Of a DNA stretch of 64,000 nt, positions 1-12,259 are shown piece by piece; the first letter of the stretch is position 1, and each line of letters begins with the position of its first letter. The notes beneath the pieces are model-generated. The model saw only the letters and a list, made by a program, of their open reading frames with translations. It had not been told where the DNA came from and made no database searches. Source of the DNA: Chrysogorgia sp. JL179-B06 (lineage: Eukaryota > Cnidaria > Anthozoa > Scleralcyonacea > Chrysogorgiidae); assembly GCA_035772405.1 (NCBI GenBank), contig JAYKKM010000028.1, positions 114,644 to 178,643 of the forward strand. The letters run 5' to 3'. A program made the position numbers and the translations under genes.

Positions 1-3000
1 AATGTTGCAATGTAGCAATGCAATGTTGCAATGTAGCAATGCAATGTTGCAATGGAGCAATGCAATGTTGCAATGTAGCAATGCAATGTTGCAATGTAGC
101 AATGCAATGTTGCAATGTAGCAATGCAATGTTGCAATGTAGCAATGCAATGTTGCAATGTAGCAATGCAATGTTGCAATGTAGCAATGCAATGTTGCAAT
201 GTAGCAATGCAATGTTGCAATGTAGCAATGCAATGTTGCAATGTAGCAATGCAATGTTGCAATGTAGCAATGCAATGTTGCAATGTAGCAATGCAATGTT
301 GCAATGTAGCAATGCAATGTTGCAATGTAGCAATGCAATGTTGCAATGTAGCAATGCAATGTTGCAATGTAGCAATGCAATGTTGCAATGTAGCAATGCA
401 ATGTTGCAATGTAGCAATGCAATGTTGCAATGTAGCAATGCAATGTTGCAATGTAGCAATGCAATGTTGCAATGTAGCAATGCAATGTTGCAATGTAGCA
501 ATGCAATGTTGCAATGTAGCAATGCAATGTTTCAATGTAGCAATGCAATGTAGCAATGTAGCAATGCATTGTAGCAATGTAGCAATGCAATGCCGCAATG
601 TAGCAATGCAATGTCGCAATGTAGCAATCCAATGTTGCAAATAGCAATGCAATGTAGCAATGTAGCAATGCAATGTTGCAATGTAGCAATGCAATGTTGC
701 AATGTAGCAATGCAATGTTGCAATGTAGCAATGCAATGTTGCAATGTAGCAATGCAATGTTGAATGTAGCAATGCAATGTTGCAATGTAGCAATGCAATG
801 TTGCAATGTAGCAATGCAATGTAGCAATGTAGCAATGCAATGTTGCAATGTAGCAATGCAATGTTGCAATGGAGCAATGCAATGTTGCAATGTAGCAATG
901 CAATGTTGGAATGGAGCAATGCAATGTTGCAATGTAGCAATGCAATGTTGCAATGTAGCAATGCAATGTTGCAATGTAGCAATGCAATGTTGCAATGTAG
1001 CAATGCAATGTTGCAATGTAGCAATGCAATGTTGCAATGTAGCAATGCAATGTTGCAATGTAGCAATGCAATGTTGCAATGTAGCAATGCAATGTTGCAA
1101 TGGAGCAATGCAATGTTGCAATGTAGCAATGCAATGTTGCAATGTAGCAATGCAATGTTGCAATGTAGCAATGCAATGTTGCAATGTAGCAATGCAATGT
1201 TGCAATGTAGCAATGCAATGTTGCAATGTAGCAATGCAATGTAGCAATGTAGCAATGTAATGTTGCAATGTAGCAATGCAATGTTGCAATGTAGCAATGC
1301 AATGTTGCAATGTAGCAATGCAATGTTGCAATGTAGCAATTAATGCAATGTTGGAATGTAGCAATGCAATGTTGCAATGTAGCAATGTAATGTTGCAATG
1401 TAGCAATGCAATGTTCCAATGTAGCAATGTAATGTTGCAATGTAGCAATGCAATGTTGCAATGTAGCAATGAAATGTTGCAATGTAGTAATACAATGTTG
1501 CAATGTAGCAATGCAATGGTGCAATGTAGCAATGTAGCAATGCAATGTAGCAATGTAGCAACGCAATGTTGCAATGTAGCAATGCAATGTTGCAATGTAG
1601 TAATACAATGTTGCAATGTAGCAATGCAATGGTGCAATGTAGCAATGTAGCAATGCAATGTAGCAATGTAGCAACGCAATGTTGCAATGTAGCAATGCAA
1701 TGTTGCAATGTTGCAATTTAGCAATGCAATGTTGCAATGGAGCAATGCAATGTTGCAATGCAGCAATGCAATGTTGGAATGGAGCAATTCAATGTTGCAA
1801 TGTAGCACTGCAATGTTGCAATGTAGCAATGCAATGTAGCAATGTAGCAATGTAATGTTGCAATGTAGCAATGCAATGTTGCAATGTAGCAATGCAATGT
1901 TGCAATGTAGCAATGAAATGTTGCAATGTAGCAATACAATGTTGCAATGCAATGTTGCAATGTAGCAATGCAATGGTGCAATGTAGCAATGTAGCAATGC
2001 AATGTAGCAATGTAGCAATGCAATGTTGCAATGTAGCAATGCAATGTTGCAATATAGCAATGCAATGTTGCAATGTTGCAATGTAGCAGTGCAATGTTGC
2101 AATGGAGCAATGCAATGTTGGAATGGAGCAATGCAATGTTGCAATGTAGCAATGCAATGTTGCAATGTAGCAATGCAATGTTGCAACGTAGCAATGCAAT
2201 GTTGCAATGTAGCAATAAAATGTTGCAATGTAGCAATGCAATGTTGCAATGTAGCAATGCAATGCAGCAATGTAGCAATGCAATGTTGCAATGTAGCAAT
2301 GCAATGTAGCAATGTAGCAATGCAATGTAGCAATGTAGCAACGCAATGTTGCAATGTAGCAATGCAATGTTGCAATGTAGCAATGCAATGTTGCAATGTT
2401 GCAATGTAGCAATGCAATGTTGCAATGGAGCAATGCAATGTTGCAATGTAGCAATGCAATGTTGGAATGGAGCAATGCAATGTTGCAATGTAGCAATGCA
2501 ATGTCGGAATGTAGCAATGCAATGTTGCGAAGTAGCAATGCAATGTTGCAATGTAGCAATGCAATGTTGCAATGTAGTAATGCAATGTTGCAATGGAGCA
2601 ATGCAATGTTGCAATGTAGCAATGCAATGTTCCAAAGTAGCAATGCAATGTTGCAATGTAGCAATGCAATGTTGCAACGTAGCAATACAATGTTGCAATT
2701 TAGCAATGCAATGTTGGAATGTAGCAATGCAATGTTGAAATGGAGCAATGCAATGTTGCAATGGAGCGATGCAATGTTGCAATGGAGCAATGCAATGTTC
2801 CAATGGAGCAATGCAATGTTGCAATGGAGCAATGAAATGTTGCAATGTAGCAATGCAATGTCGGAATGTAGCAATGCAATGTTGCGAAGTAGCAATGCAA
2901 TGTTGCAATGTAGCAATGCAATGTTGTAATGTAGTAATGCAATGTTGCAATGGAGCAATGCAATGTTGCAATGTAGCAATGCAATGTTCCAAAGTAGCAA

Positions 3001-6000
3001 TGCAATGTTGCAATGTAGCAATGCAATTTTGCAATGTAGCAATGTAATGTTGCAATATAGCAATGCAATGTTGCAATGTTGCAATGTAGCAGTGCAATGT
3101 TGCAATGGAGCAATGCAATGTTGGAATGGAGCAATGCAATGTTGCAAAGTAGCAATGCAATGTTGCAATGTAGCAATGCAATGTTGCAACGTAGCAATGC
3201 AATGTTGCAACATAGCAATGCAATGTTGCAATGTAGCAATAAAATGTTGCAATGTAGCAATGCAATGTTGCAATGTAGCAATGCAATGCAGCAATGTACT
3301 AATGCAATGTTGCAATGTAGCAATGCAATGTAGCAATGTAGCAATGCAATGTAGCAATGTAGCAACGCAATGTTGCAATGTAGCAATGCAATGTTGCAAT
3401 GTTGCAATGTAGCAATGCAATGTTGCAATGTTGCAATGTAGCAATGCAATGTTGCAATGGAGCAACGCAATGTTGCAATGTAGCAATGCAATGTTGGAAT
3501 GGAGCAATGCAATTTTGCAATGTAGCAATGCAATGTTGCAATGTAGCAATGCAATGTTGCAACGTAGCAATGCAATGTTGCAATGTAGCAATGCAATGTT
3601 GCAATGTAGCAATGCAATGTTGCAATGTAGCAATGCAATGTTGCAATGGAGCAATGCAATGTTGCAATGTAGCAATGCAATGTTGGAATGGAGCAATGCA
3701 ATTTTGCAATGTAGCAATGCAATGTTGCAATGTAGCAATGCAATGTTGCAACGTTGCAATGCAATGTTGCAATGTAGCAATGCAATGTTGCAATGTAGCA
3801 ATGCAATGTTGCAATGTAGCAATGCAATGTAGCAATGTAGCAATGTAATGTTGCAATGTAGCAATGCAATGTTGCAATGTAGCAATGCAATGTTGCAATG
3901 TAGCAATGAAATGTTGCAATGTAGCAATACAATGTTGCAATGTAGCAATGCAATGGTGCAATGTAGCAATGTAGCAATGCAATGTAGCAATGTAGCAATG
4001 CAATGTTGCAATGTAGCAATGCAATGTTGCAATGAAGCAATGCAATGTTGCAATGTTGCAATGGAGCAATGCAATGTTGCAATGGAGCAATGCAATGTTG
4101 CAATGGAGCAATGCAATGTTCCAATGGAGCAATGCAATGTTCCAATGGAGCAATGCAATGTTGCAATGGAGCAATGCAATGTTGCAATGTAGCAATGCAA
4201 TGTTGCAATGTAGCAATGCAATGTAGCAATGTAGCAATGCAATGTAGCAATGTAGCAACGCAATGTTGCAATGTAGCAATGCAATGTTGCAATGTTGCAA
4301 TGTAGCAATGCAATGTTGCAATGTTGCAATGTAGCAATGCAATGTTGCAATGGAGCAACGCAATGTTGCAATGTAGCAATGCAATGTTGGAATGGAGCAA
4401 TGCAATTTCGCAAAGTAGCAATGCAATGTTGCAATGTAGCAATGCAATGTTGCAACGTAGCAATGCAATGTTGCAATGTAGCAATGCAATGTTGCAATGT
4501 AGCAATGCAATGTTGCAATGTAGCAATGCAATGTTGCAATGTAGCAATGCAATGTTGCAACGTAGCAATGCAATGTTGCAATGTAGCAATAAAATGTTGC
4601 AATGTAGCAATGCAATGTTGCAATGTAGCAATGCAATGTAGCAATGTAGCAATGTAATGTTGCAATGTAGCAATGCAATGTTGCAATGTAGCAATGCAAT
4701 GTTGCAATGTAGCAATGCAATGTTGCAATGTAGCAATTAATGCAATGTTGGAATGTAGCAATGCAATGTTGCAATGTAGCAATGTAATGTTGCAATGTAG
4801 CAATGCAATGTTCCAATGTAGCAATGTAATGTTGCAATGTAGCAATGCAATGTTGCAATGTAGCAATGAAATGTTGCAATGTAGTAATACAATGTTGCAA
4901 TGTAGCAATGCAATGGTGCAATGTAGCAATGTAGCAATGCAATGTAGCAATGTAGCAACGCAATGTTGCAATGTTGCAATGTTGCAATGTTGCAATTTAG
5001 CAATGCAATGTTGCAATGGAGCAATGCAATGTTGCAATGCAGCAATGCAATGTTGGAATGGAGCAATTCAATGTTGCAATGTAGCAATGCAATGTTGCAA
5101 TGTAGCAATGCAATGTTGCAACGTAGCAATGCAATGTTGCAATGTAGCAATGCAATGTTGCAATGTAGCACTGCAATGTTGCAATGTAGCAATGCAATGT
5201 AGCAATGTAGCAATGTAATGTTGCAATGTAGCAATGCAATGTTGCAATGTAGCAATGCAATGTTGCAATGTAGCAATGAAATGTTGCAATGTAGCAATAC
5301 AATGTTGCAATGCAATGTTGCAATGTAGCAATGCAATGGTGCAATGTAGCAATGTAGCAATGCAATGTAGCAATGTAGCAATGCAATGTTGCAATGTAGC
5401 AATGCAATGTTGCAATATAGCAATGCAATGTTGCAATGTTGCAATGTTGCAATGTAGCAGTGCAATGTTGCAATGGAGCAATGCAATGTTGGAATGGAGC
5501 AATGCAATGTTGCAATGTAGCAATGCAATGTTGCAATGTAGCAATGCAATGTTGCAACGTAGCAATGCAATGTTGCAATGTAGCAATAAAATGTTGCAAT
5601 GTAGCAATGCAATGTTGCAATGTAGCAATGCAATGCAGCAATGTAGCAATGCAATGTTGCAATGTAGCAATGCAATGTAGCAATGTAGCAATGCAATGTA
5701 GCAATGTAGCAACGCAATGTTGCAATGTAGCAATGCAATGTTGCAATGTTGCAATATAGCAATGCAATGTTGCAATGTTGCAATGTAGCAATGCAATGTT
5801 GCAATGGAGCAACGCAATGTTGCAATGTAGCAATGCAATGTTGGAATGGAGCAATGCAATTTTGCAATGTAGCAATGCAATGTCGGAATGTAGCAATGCA
5901 ATGTTGCGAAGTAGCAATGCAATGTTGCAATGTAGCAATGCAATGTTGTAATGTAGTAATGCAATGTTGCAATGGAGCAATGCAATGTTGCAATGTAGCA

Positions 6001-9000
6001 ATGCAATGTTCCAAAGTAGCAATGCAATGTTGCAATGTAGCAATGCAATGTTGCAACGTAGCAATACAATGTTGCAATTTAGCAATGCAATGTTGGAATG
6101 TAGCAATGCAATGTTGAAATGGAGCAATGCAATGTTGCAATGGAGCGATGCAATGTTGCAATGGAGCAATGCAATGTTCCAATGGAGCAATGCAATGTTG
6201 CAATGGAGCAATGAAATGTTGCAATGTAGCAATGCAATGTCGGAATGTAGCAATGCAATGTTGCGAAGTAGCAATGCAATGTTGCAATGTAGCAATGCAA
6301 TGTTGTAATGTAGTAATGCAATGTTGCAATGGAGCAATGCAATGTTGCAATGTAGCAATGCAATGTTCCAAAGTAGCAATGCAATGTTGCAATGTAGCAA
6401 TGCAATTTTGCAATGTAGCAATGTAATGTTGCAATATAGCAATGCAATGTTGCAATGTTGCAATGTAGCAGTGCAATGTTGCAATGGAGCAATGCAATGT
6501 TGGAATGGAGCAATGCAATGTTGCAATGTAGCAATGCAATGTTGCAATGTAGCAATGCAATGTTGCAACGTAGCAATGCAATGTTGCAACGTAGCAATGC
6601 AATGTTGCAATGTAGCAATAAAATGTTGCAATGTAGCAATGCAATGTTGCAATGTAGCAATGCAATGCAGCAATGTACTAATGCAATGTTGCAATGTAGC
6701 AATGCAATGTAGCAATGTAGCAATGCAATGTAGCAATGTAGCAACGCAATGTTGCAATGTAGCAATGCAATGTTGCAATGTAGCAATGCAATGTTGCAAT
6801 GTTGCAATGTAGCAATGCAATGTTGCAATGTTGCAATGTAGCAACGCAATGTTGCAATGTAGCAATGCAATGTTGGAATGGAGCAATGCAATTTTGCAAT
6901 GTAGCAATGCAATGTTGCAATGTAGCAATGCAATGTTGCAACGTAGCAATGCAATGTTGCAATGTAGCAATGCAATGTTGCAATGTAGCAATGCAATGTT
7001 GCAATGTAGCAATGCAATGTTGCAATGGAGCAATGCAATGTTGCAATGTAGCAATGCAATGTTGGAATGGAGCAATGCAATTTTGCAATGTAGCAATGCA
7101 ATGTTGCAATGTAGCAATGCAATGTTGCAATGTAGCAATGCAATGTTGCAATGTAGCAATGCAATGTTGCAATGTAGCAATGCAATGTTGCAATGTAGCA
7201 ATGCAATGTAGCAATGTAGCAATGTAATGTTGCAATGTAGCAATGCAATGTTGCAATGTAGCAATGCAATGTTTCAATGTAGCAATGAAATGTTGCAATG
7301 TAGCAATACAATGTTGCAATGTAGCAATGCAATGGTGCAATGTAGCAATGTAGCAATGCAATGTAGCAATGTAGCAATGCAATGTTGCAATGTAGCAATG
7401 CAATGTTGCAATGAAGCAATGCAATGTTGCAATGTTGCAATGGAGCAATGCAATGTTGCAATGGAGCAATGCAATGTTGCAATGGAGCAATGCAATGTTC
7501 CAATGGAGCAATGCAATGTTGCAATGGAGCAATGCAATGTTGCAATGGAGCAATGCAATGTTGCAATGTAGCAATGCAATGTTGCAATGTAGCAATGCAA
7601 TGTAGCAATGTAGCAATGCAATGTAGCAATGTAGCAACGCAATGTTGCAATGTAGCAATGCAATGTTGCAATGTTGCAATGTAGCAATGCAATGTTGCAA
7701 TGTTGCAATGTAGCAATGCAATGTTGCAATGGAGCAATGCAATGTTGCAATGTAGCAATGCAATGTTGGAATGGAGCAATGCAATTTCGCAAAGTAGCAA
7801 TGCAATGTTGCAATGTAGCAATGCAATGTTGCAACGTAGCAATGCAATGTTGCAATGTAGCAATGCAATGTTGCAATGTAGCAATGCAATGTTGCAATGT
7901 AGCAATGCAATGTTGCAATGGAGCAATGCAATGTTGCAATGTAGCAATGCAATGTTGGAATGGAGCAATGCAATTTTGCAATGTAGCAATGCAATGTTGC
8001 AATGTAGCAATGCAATGTTGCAACGTAGCAATGCAATGTTGCAATGTAGCAATGCAATGTTGCAATGTAGCAATGCAATGTTGCAATGTAGCAATGCAAT
8101 GTAGCAATGTAGCAATGTAATGTTGCAATGTAGCAATGCAATGTTGCAATGTAGCAATGCAATGTTGCAATGTAGCAATGAAATGTTGCAATGTAGCAAT
8201 ACAATGTTGCAATGTAGCAATGCAATGGTGCAATGTAGCAATGTAGCAATGCAATGTAGCAATGTAGCAATGCAATGTTGCAATGTAGCAATGCAATGTT
8301 GCAATGAAGCAATGCAATGTTGCAATGTTGCAATGTAGCAATGCAATGTTGCAATGGAGCAATGCAATGTTGCAATGGAGCAATGCAATGTTGCAATGAA
8401 GCAATGCAATGTTGCAATGTTGCAATGGAGCAATGCAATGTCGGAATGTAGCAATGCAATGTTGCGAAGTAGCAATGCAATGTTGCAATGTAGCAATGCA
8501 ATGTTGCAATGTAGTAATGCAATGTTGCAATGTAGCAATGATATGTTGCAATGTATAGTAGCAATGCAATGTTGCAATGTAGCAATGCAATGTTGCAATG
8601 TAGCAATGCAATGTTGCAATGTTTTAATGTAGCAATGCAATGTTGCAATGGAGCAATGCAATGTTGGAATGGAGCAATGCAATGTTGCAATGTAGCAATG
8701 CAATGTTGCAATGTAGCAATGCAATGTTGCAACGTAGCAATGCAATGTTGCAATGTAGCAATAAAATGTTGCAATGTAGCAATGCAATGTTGCAATGTAG
8801 CAATGCAATGTAGCAATGTAGCAATGTAATGTTGCAATGTAGCAATGCAATGTTGCAATGTAGCAATGCAATGTTGCAATGTAGCAATGCAATGTTGCAA
8901 TGTAGCAATGCAATGTTGGAATGTAGCAATGCAATGTTGCAATGTAGCAATGTAATGTTGCAATGTAGCAATGCAATGTTCCAATGTAGCAATGTAATGT

Positions 9001-10907
9001 TGCAATGTAGCAATGCAATGTTGCAATGTAGCAATGAAATGTTGCAATGTAGCAATACAATGTTGCAATGTAGCAATGCAATGGTGCAATGTAGCAATGT
9101 AGCAATGCAATGTAGCAATGTAGCAACGCAATGTTGCAATGTAGCAATGCAATGTTGCAATGTTGCAATGTAGCAATGCAATGTTGCAATGTTGCAATGT
9201 AGCAATGCAATGTTGCAATGTAGCAATGCAATGTTGCAATGTAGCAATGTAATGTTGGAATGGAGCAATGCAATGTTGCAATGTAGCAATGCAATGTTGC
9301 AATGTAGCAATACAATGTTGCAATGTAGCAATGCAATGGTGCAATGTAGCAATGTAGCAATGCAATGTAGCAATGTAGCAACGCAATGTTGCAATGTAGC
9401 AATGCAATGTTGCAATGTTGCAATGTAGCAATGCAATGTTGCAATGTAGCAATGCAATGTTGCAATGTTGCAATGTAGCAATGCAATGTTGCAATGTAGC
9501 AATGCAATGTTGCAATGTAGCAATGCAATGTCGGAATGTAGCAATGCAATGTTGCGAAGTAGCAATGCAATGTTGCAATGTAGCAATGCAATGTTGCAAT
9601 GTAGTAATGCAATGTTGCAATGTAGCAATGATATGTTGCAATGTATAGTAGCAATGCAATGTTGCAATGTAGCAATGCAATGTTGCAATGTAGCAATGCA
9701 ATGTTGCAATGTTTTAATGTAGCAATGCAATGTTGCAATGGAGCAATGCAATGTTGCAATGTTGCAATGTAGCAATGCAATGTAGCAATGTAGCAATGTA
9801 ATGTTGCAATGTAGCAATGCAATGTTGCAATGTAGCAATGCAATGCTGCAATGTAGCAATGCAATGTTGCAATGTAGCAATGCAATGTTGGAATGTAGCA
9901 ATGCAATGTTGCAATGTAGCAATGTAATGTTGCAATGTAGCAATGCAATGTTCCAATGTAGCAATGTAATGTTGCAATGTAGCAATGCAATGTTGCAATG
10001 TAGCAATGAAATGTTGCAATGTAGCAATACAATGTTGCAATGTAGCAATGCAATGGTGCAATGTAGCAATGTAGCAATGCAATGTAGCAATGTAGCAACG
10101 CAATGTTGCAATGTAGCAATGCAATGTTGCAATGTTGCAATGTAGCAATGCAATGTTGCAATGTTGCAATGTAGCAATGCAATGTTGCAATGTAGCAATG
10201 CAATGTTGCAATGTAGCAATGTAATGTTGGAATGGAGCAATGCAATGTTGCAATGTAGCAATGCAATGTTGCAATGTAGCAATACAATGTTGCAATGTAG
10301 CAATGCAATGGTGCAATGTAGCAATGTAGCAATGCAATGTAGCAATGTAGCAACGCAATGTTGCAATGTAGCAATGCAATGTTGCAATGTTGCAATGTAG
10401 CAATGCAATGTTGCAATGTTGCAATGTAGCAATGCAATGTTGCAATGTAGCAATGCAATGTTGCAATGTAGCAATGTAATGTTGGAATGGAGCAATGCAA
10501 TGTTGCAATGTAGCAATGCAATGTTGCAATGTAGCAATGCAATGTTGCAACGTAGCAATGCAATGTTGCAATGTAGCAATGCAATGTTGCAATGCAGCAA
10601 TGCAATGTTGCAATGTAGCAATGCAATGTAGCAATGTAGCAATGTAATGTTGCAATGTAGCAATGCAATGTTGCAATGTAGCAATGCAATGTTGCAATGT
10701 AGCAATGAAATGTTGCAATGTAGCAATACAATGTTGCAATGTAGCAATGCAATGGTGCAATGTAGCAATGTAGCAATGCAATGTAGCAATGTAGCAATGC
10801 AATGTTGCAATGTAGCAATGCAATGTTGCAATGTAGCAATGCAATGTTGCAATGTTACAATGTAGCAATGCAATGTTGCAATGGAGCAATGCAATGTTGC
10901 AATGGAG
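1..10907. repeat. 21-bp satellite, block A
   Basis: Tandem array whose unit reads CAATGTTG, CAATGTAG, CAATG (8+8+5 = 21 bp), so a CAATG core recurs at spacings of 8, 8 and 5. Common variants are TGGAGC for TGTAGC, TTGGAATG for TTGCAATG, CAACG for CAATG, and GTAATG or GAAATG at the short junction. The first 530 bp are about 25 nearly identical units; the rest is more diverged and arranged in higher-order copies about 3.38-3.40 kb apart. The array runs off the left window edge. Its right edge is sharp at about 10907, where unrelated sequence begins. The unit has no CpG, is about 38% GC and is G-rich over C on the plus strand (5 versus 3 per unit). I see no gene, promoter or RNA gene inside it. 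Long open frames are a property of the repeat and are not annotated as genes. Confidence 0.97.
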
Positions 10908-11035
10908 CACATACATGTCCAATACTGTCGAATAGATTCCATTCGTACGATTCGTACGATTCGTGAAACCGTAACTTGATACCGCATGATGCTGAGTAGG
11001 AAGTAAGGAGAGTAGGAAGTAAGGGCAGATTCGTC
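10908..11035. other. satellite-to-island junction, no gene
   Basis: Non-satellite sequence at the left edge of the island. It contains the short repeat ATTCGTACG twice in tandem (about 10939-10964) and a duplicated GAGTAGGAAGTAAGG-like stretch (about 10994-11025). No coding sequence or terminal inverted repeat is evident at the boundary. Confidence 0.6.
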
Positions 11036-11218
11036 AGTCCAATAGTCCGATTTGTCCGATCGTGACGAATCGTGAAATTGGTGACGTTAACATGGTTACG
11101 CTGCATGTGACTTAGGTAGAAGAGGTACAGGAAAAGTCCGTCCAATCGTCCGATTCGTCCGATTTGTCCGATCGTGACGAATCGTGAAATTGGTGACGTT
11201 TACATGGTTACGCTGCAT
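11036..11218 (-). repeat. 114-bp tandem repeat family, left copies
   Basis: About 1.6 copies of the repeat that forms the large array at 20561-22075, here in reverse orientation. Shared landmarks, read on the plus strand, are TCCGATTTGTCCGATCGTGA, CGAATCGTGAAATTGGTGA and CTTAGGTAGAAGAGGTACAG. These copies are more diverged from the right-hand consensus (for example CGAATCGTGAAATT here against CGGATCGTGAGATT there). Lying inverted on opposite sides of the island, the two sets bracket everything between them. Confidence 0.85.
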
Positions 11219-11348
11219 ATACTCCTAACAATTGCTTCGTTCTATTTATAAACCATGAAGCAACATATACATATATCACTTATTGCCAACATTTCACTAT
11301 CATATATGTTATTGCTTCGTTCTATTTATAAACCACGTCGCAAGCGTG

Positions 11349-11406
11349 CCTCAGCGGCGGTCATCTTCAGAGTCATCCTAGACTCTGAAGATGACCGCCG
11401 CTGAGG
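11349..11406. repeat. 25-bp perfect inverted repeat
   Basis: Arms 11349-11373 and 11382-11406 are exact reverse complements around an 8-nt loop (CATCCTAG). The right arm supplies the 5' half of the hammerhead-like motif (CTGAAGA and the first strand of its helix II). The left arm is therefore an inverted partial copy of the same element, diverging after GCTGAGG. Confidence 0.9.
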
Positions 11407-11423
11407 CCGTCGAAACGTCAGTC
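11385..11423 (+). ncRNA. hammerhead ribozyme-like core (candidate)
   Basis: The conserved core letters appear in order. CTGAAGA (11385-11391) fits CUGANGA. An extra U (11392) follows, then helix II GACCGCC (11393-11399) against GGCCGTC (11405-11411) with a GCTGA loop and one C-C mismatch. Next come GAAAC (11412-11416), a GTCA loop, and GTC (11421-11423) as the cleavage triplet. The A-C of GAAAC can pair with the G-T of GTC to make a 2-bp helix III, the minimal type known from Penelope-like elements. An extra nucleotide between A9 and helix II is known in some natural hammerheads. Helix I is weak: only the first base pair next to the core is obvious. It may be a decayed or dimer-dependent ribozyme. 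Confidence 0.42.
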
Positions 11424-11625
11424 ACCAACAACAGTCTTTCTCAAGACTACAACAACCTGCACGATCAACTTCACACATCTAACATGCATATATCACTTGT
11501 TGCCAACATATTTTTATCACTTATTCCCAACATATCACTATCATTCATATATGTTATTGCTTCGTTCTATTTATAAACCACGCAGCATTGCCAATATATC
11601 ATCATCAATTAATATTCATCACTTT

Positions 11626-12259
11626 TAGTGCCATGAGCCGATCATTTACCGATCCCATAAATTTCGATACGATTTACTATATGATCGACCGATTTATCGC
11701 TGGTTATAAATTCTTTACAGTTGAATTTGGGCCAAACTTCACTTCGCATTAGGCTTTATGTTTGCGTCGGTTCGAAGGGCGGATGAGCTGGGTGTCAATG
11801 CAATCTGACTATTTGAGACTGTTGCTCACATGTCTCTGGCTTTTAAAATGCGTTCAACTACAATCGCGTAATTTTAGAAAGAAAAAAACAACAACATTCT
11901 AAATTTTCCAGAATGAAAATACACTTGCAACGTTCTACTTCTGGAAGATATTGTATATTATTGGGCAAAGATGTGTCGGTAATTACGAATGACGGAAGTC
12001 GCAACTCAAAAAAATGTCTCACCTATAACGAGAAATATGTCATGCGCCACATCAAATTCATTGTGGAAGAATATATCCGTCGCGTTTTTCTTGACAAACA
12101 AAAGGAAATGTCACAAGTAGAAAAGCGATAATGATATTTATATCGGGACCGCCGATATATGCCGATATATGTTGACGCGATTGGCCGATAACCGATCAGC
12201 CTGAATGTTGTCGGTTATCGGCTTCTATCGATTAATTTCCGATTATCTGCTCATCCCTA
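11626..12259. mobile_element. hAT-like MITE, 634 bp
   Basis: The left end TAGTGCCATGAGC and the inverted right end TAGGGATGAGC form short imperfect terminal inverted repeats of the hAT type. They are flanked by 8-bp direct repeats ATCACTTT (11618-11625) and ATTACTTT (12260-12267), 7 of 8 identical, the target-site length of hAT elements. Subterminal sequence is rich in CCGAT and ATCGG words on both sides. An internal 72-codon open frame (11913-12131, plus strand) shows no domain I recognise and is too short for a transposase. I read the element as non-autonomous. Confidence 0.65.

Larger units (their letters stand above)
11231..11580 (+). mobile_element. Penelope-like terminal region (candidate)
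   Basis: A 25-bp sequence beginning ATTGCTTCGT and ending TTATAAACCA occurs three times in direct orientation at 11231-11255, 11311-11335 and 11556-11580. The second and third copies are both preceded by ATATATGTT, so the segment between them repeats as a unit. The spacers share a TATATCACTTnTTGCCAACAT-like stretch. The 220-bp spacer carries the hammerhead-like motif at 11385-11423 and, just 3' of it, a small hairpin AGTCTT-TCTC-AAGACT. Tandem terminal repeats carrying hammerhead motifs are known for Penelope-like retroelements; that assignment here is inference, since no reverse transcriptase or GIY-YIG sequence is adjacent. Confidence 0.4.

Noticed and set aside
2..553. Plus-strand heptapeptide frame MLQCSNA in tandem, suggesting a repeat protein
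   Set aside because: It follows from 21 being a multiple of 3. A second plus frame (MQCCNVA) is equally open and breaks at every unit of different length.
1..10907. CRISPR-like array
   Set aside because: Units are contiguous with no unique spacers, and the sequence is eukaryotic in character.
11913..12131. 72-codon frame inside the hAT-like MITE as a host gene
   Set aside because: It is short, with no recognisable motif, and lies within the element boundaries; mentioned only within that feature.
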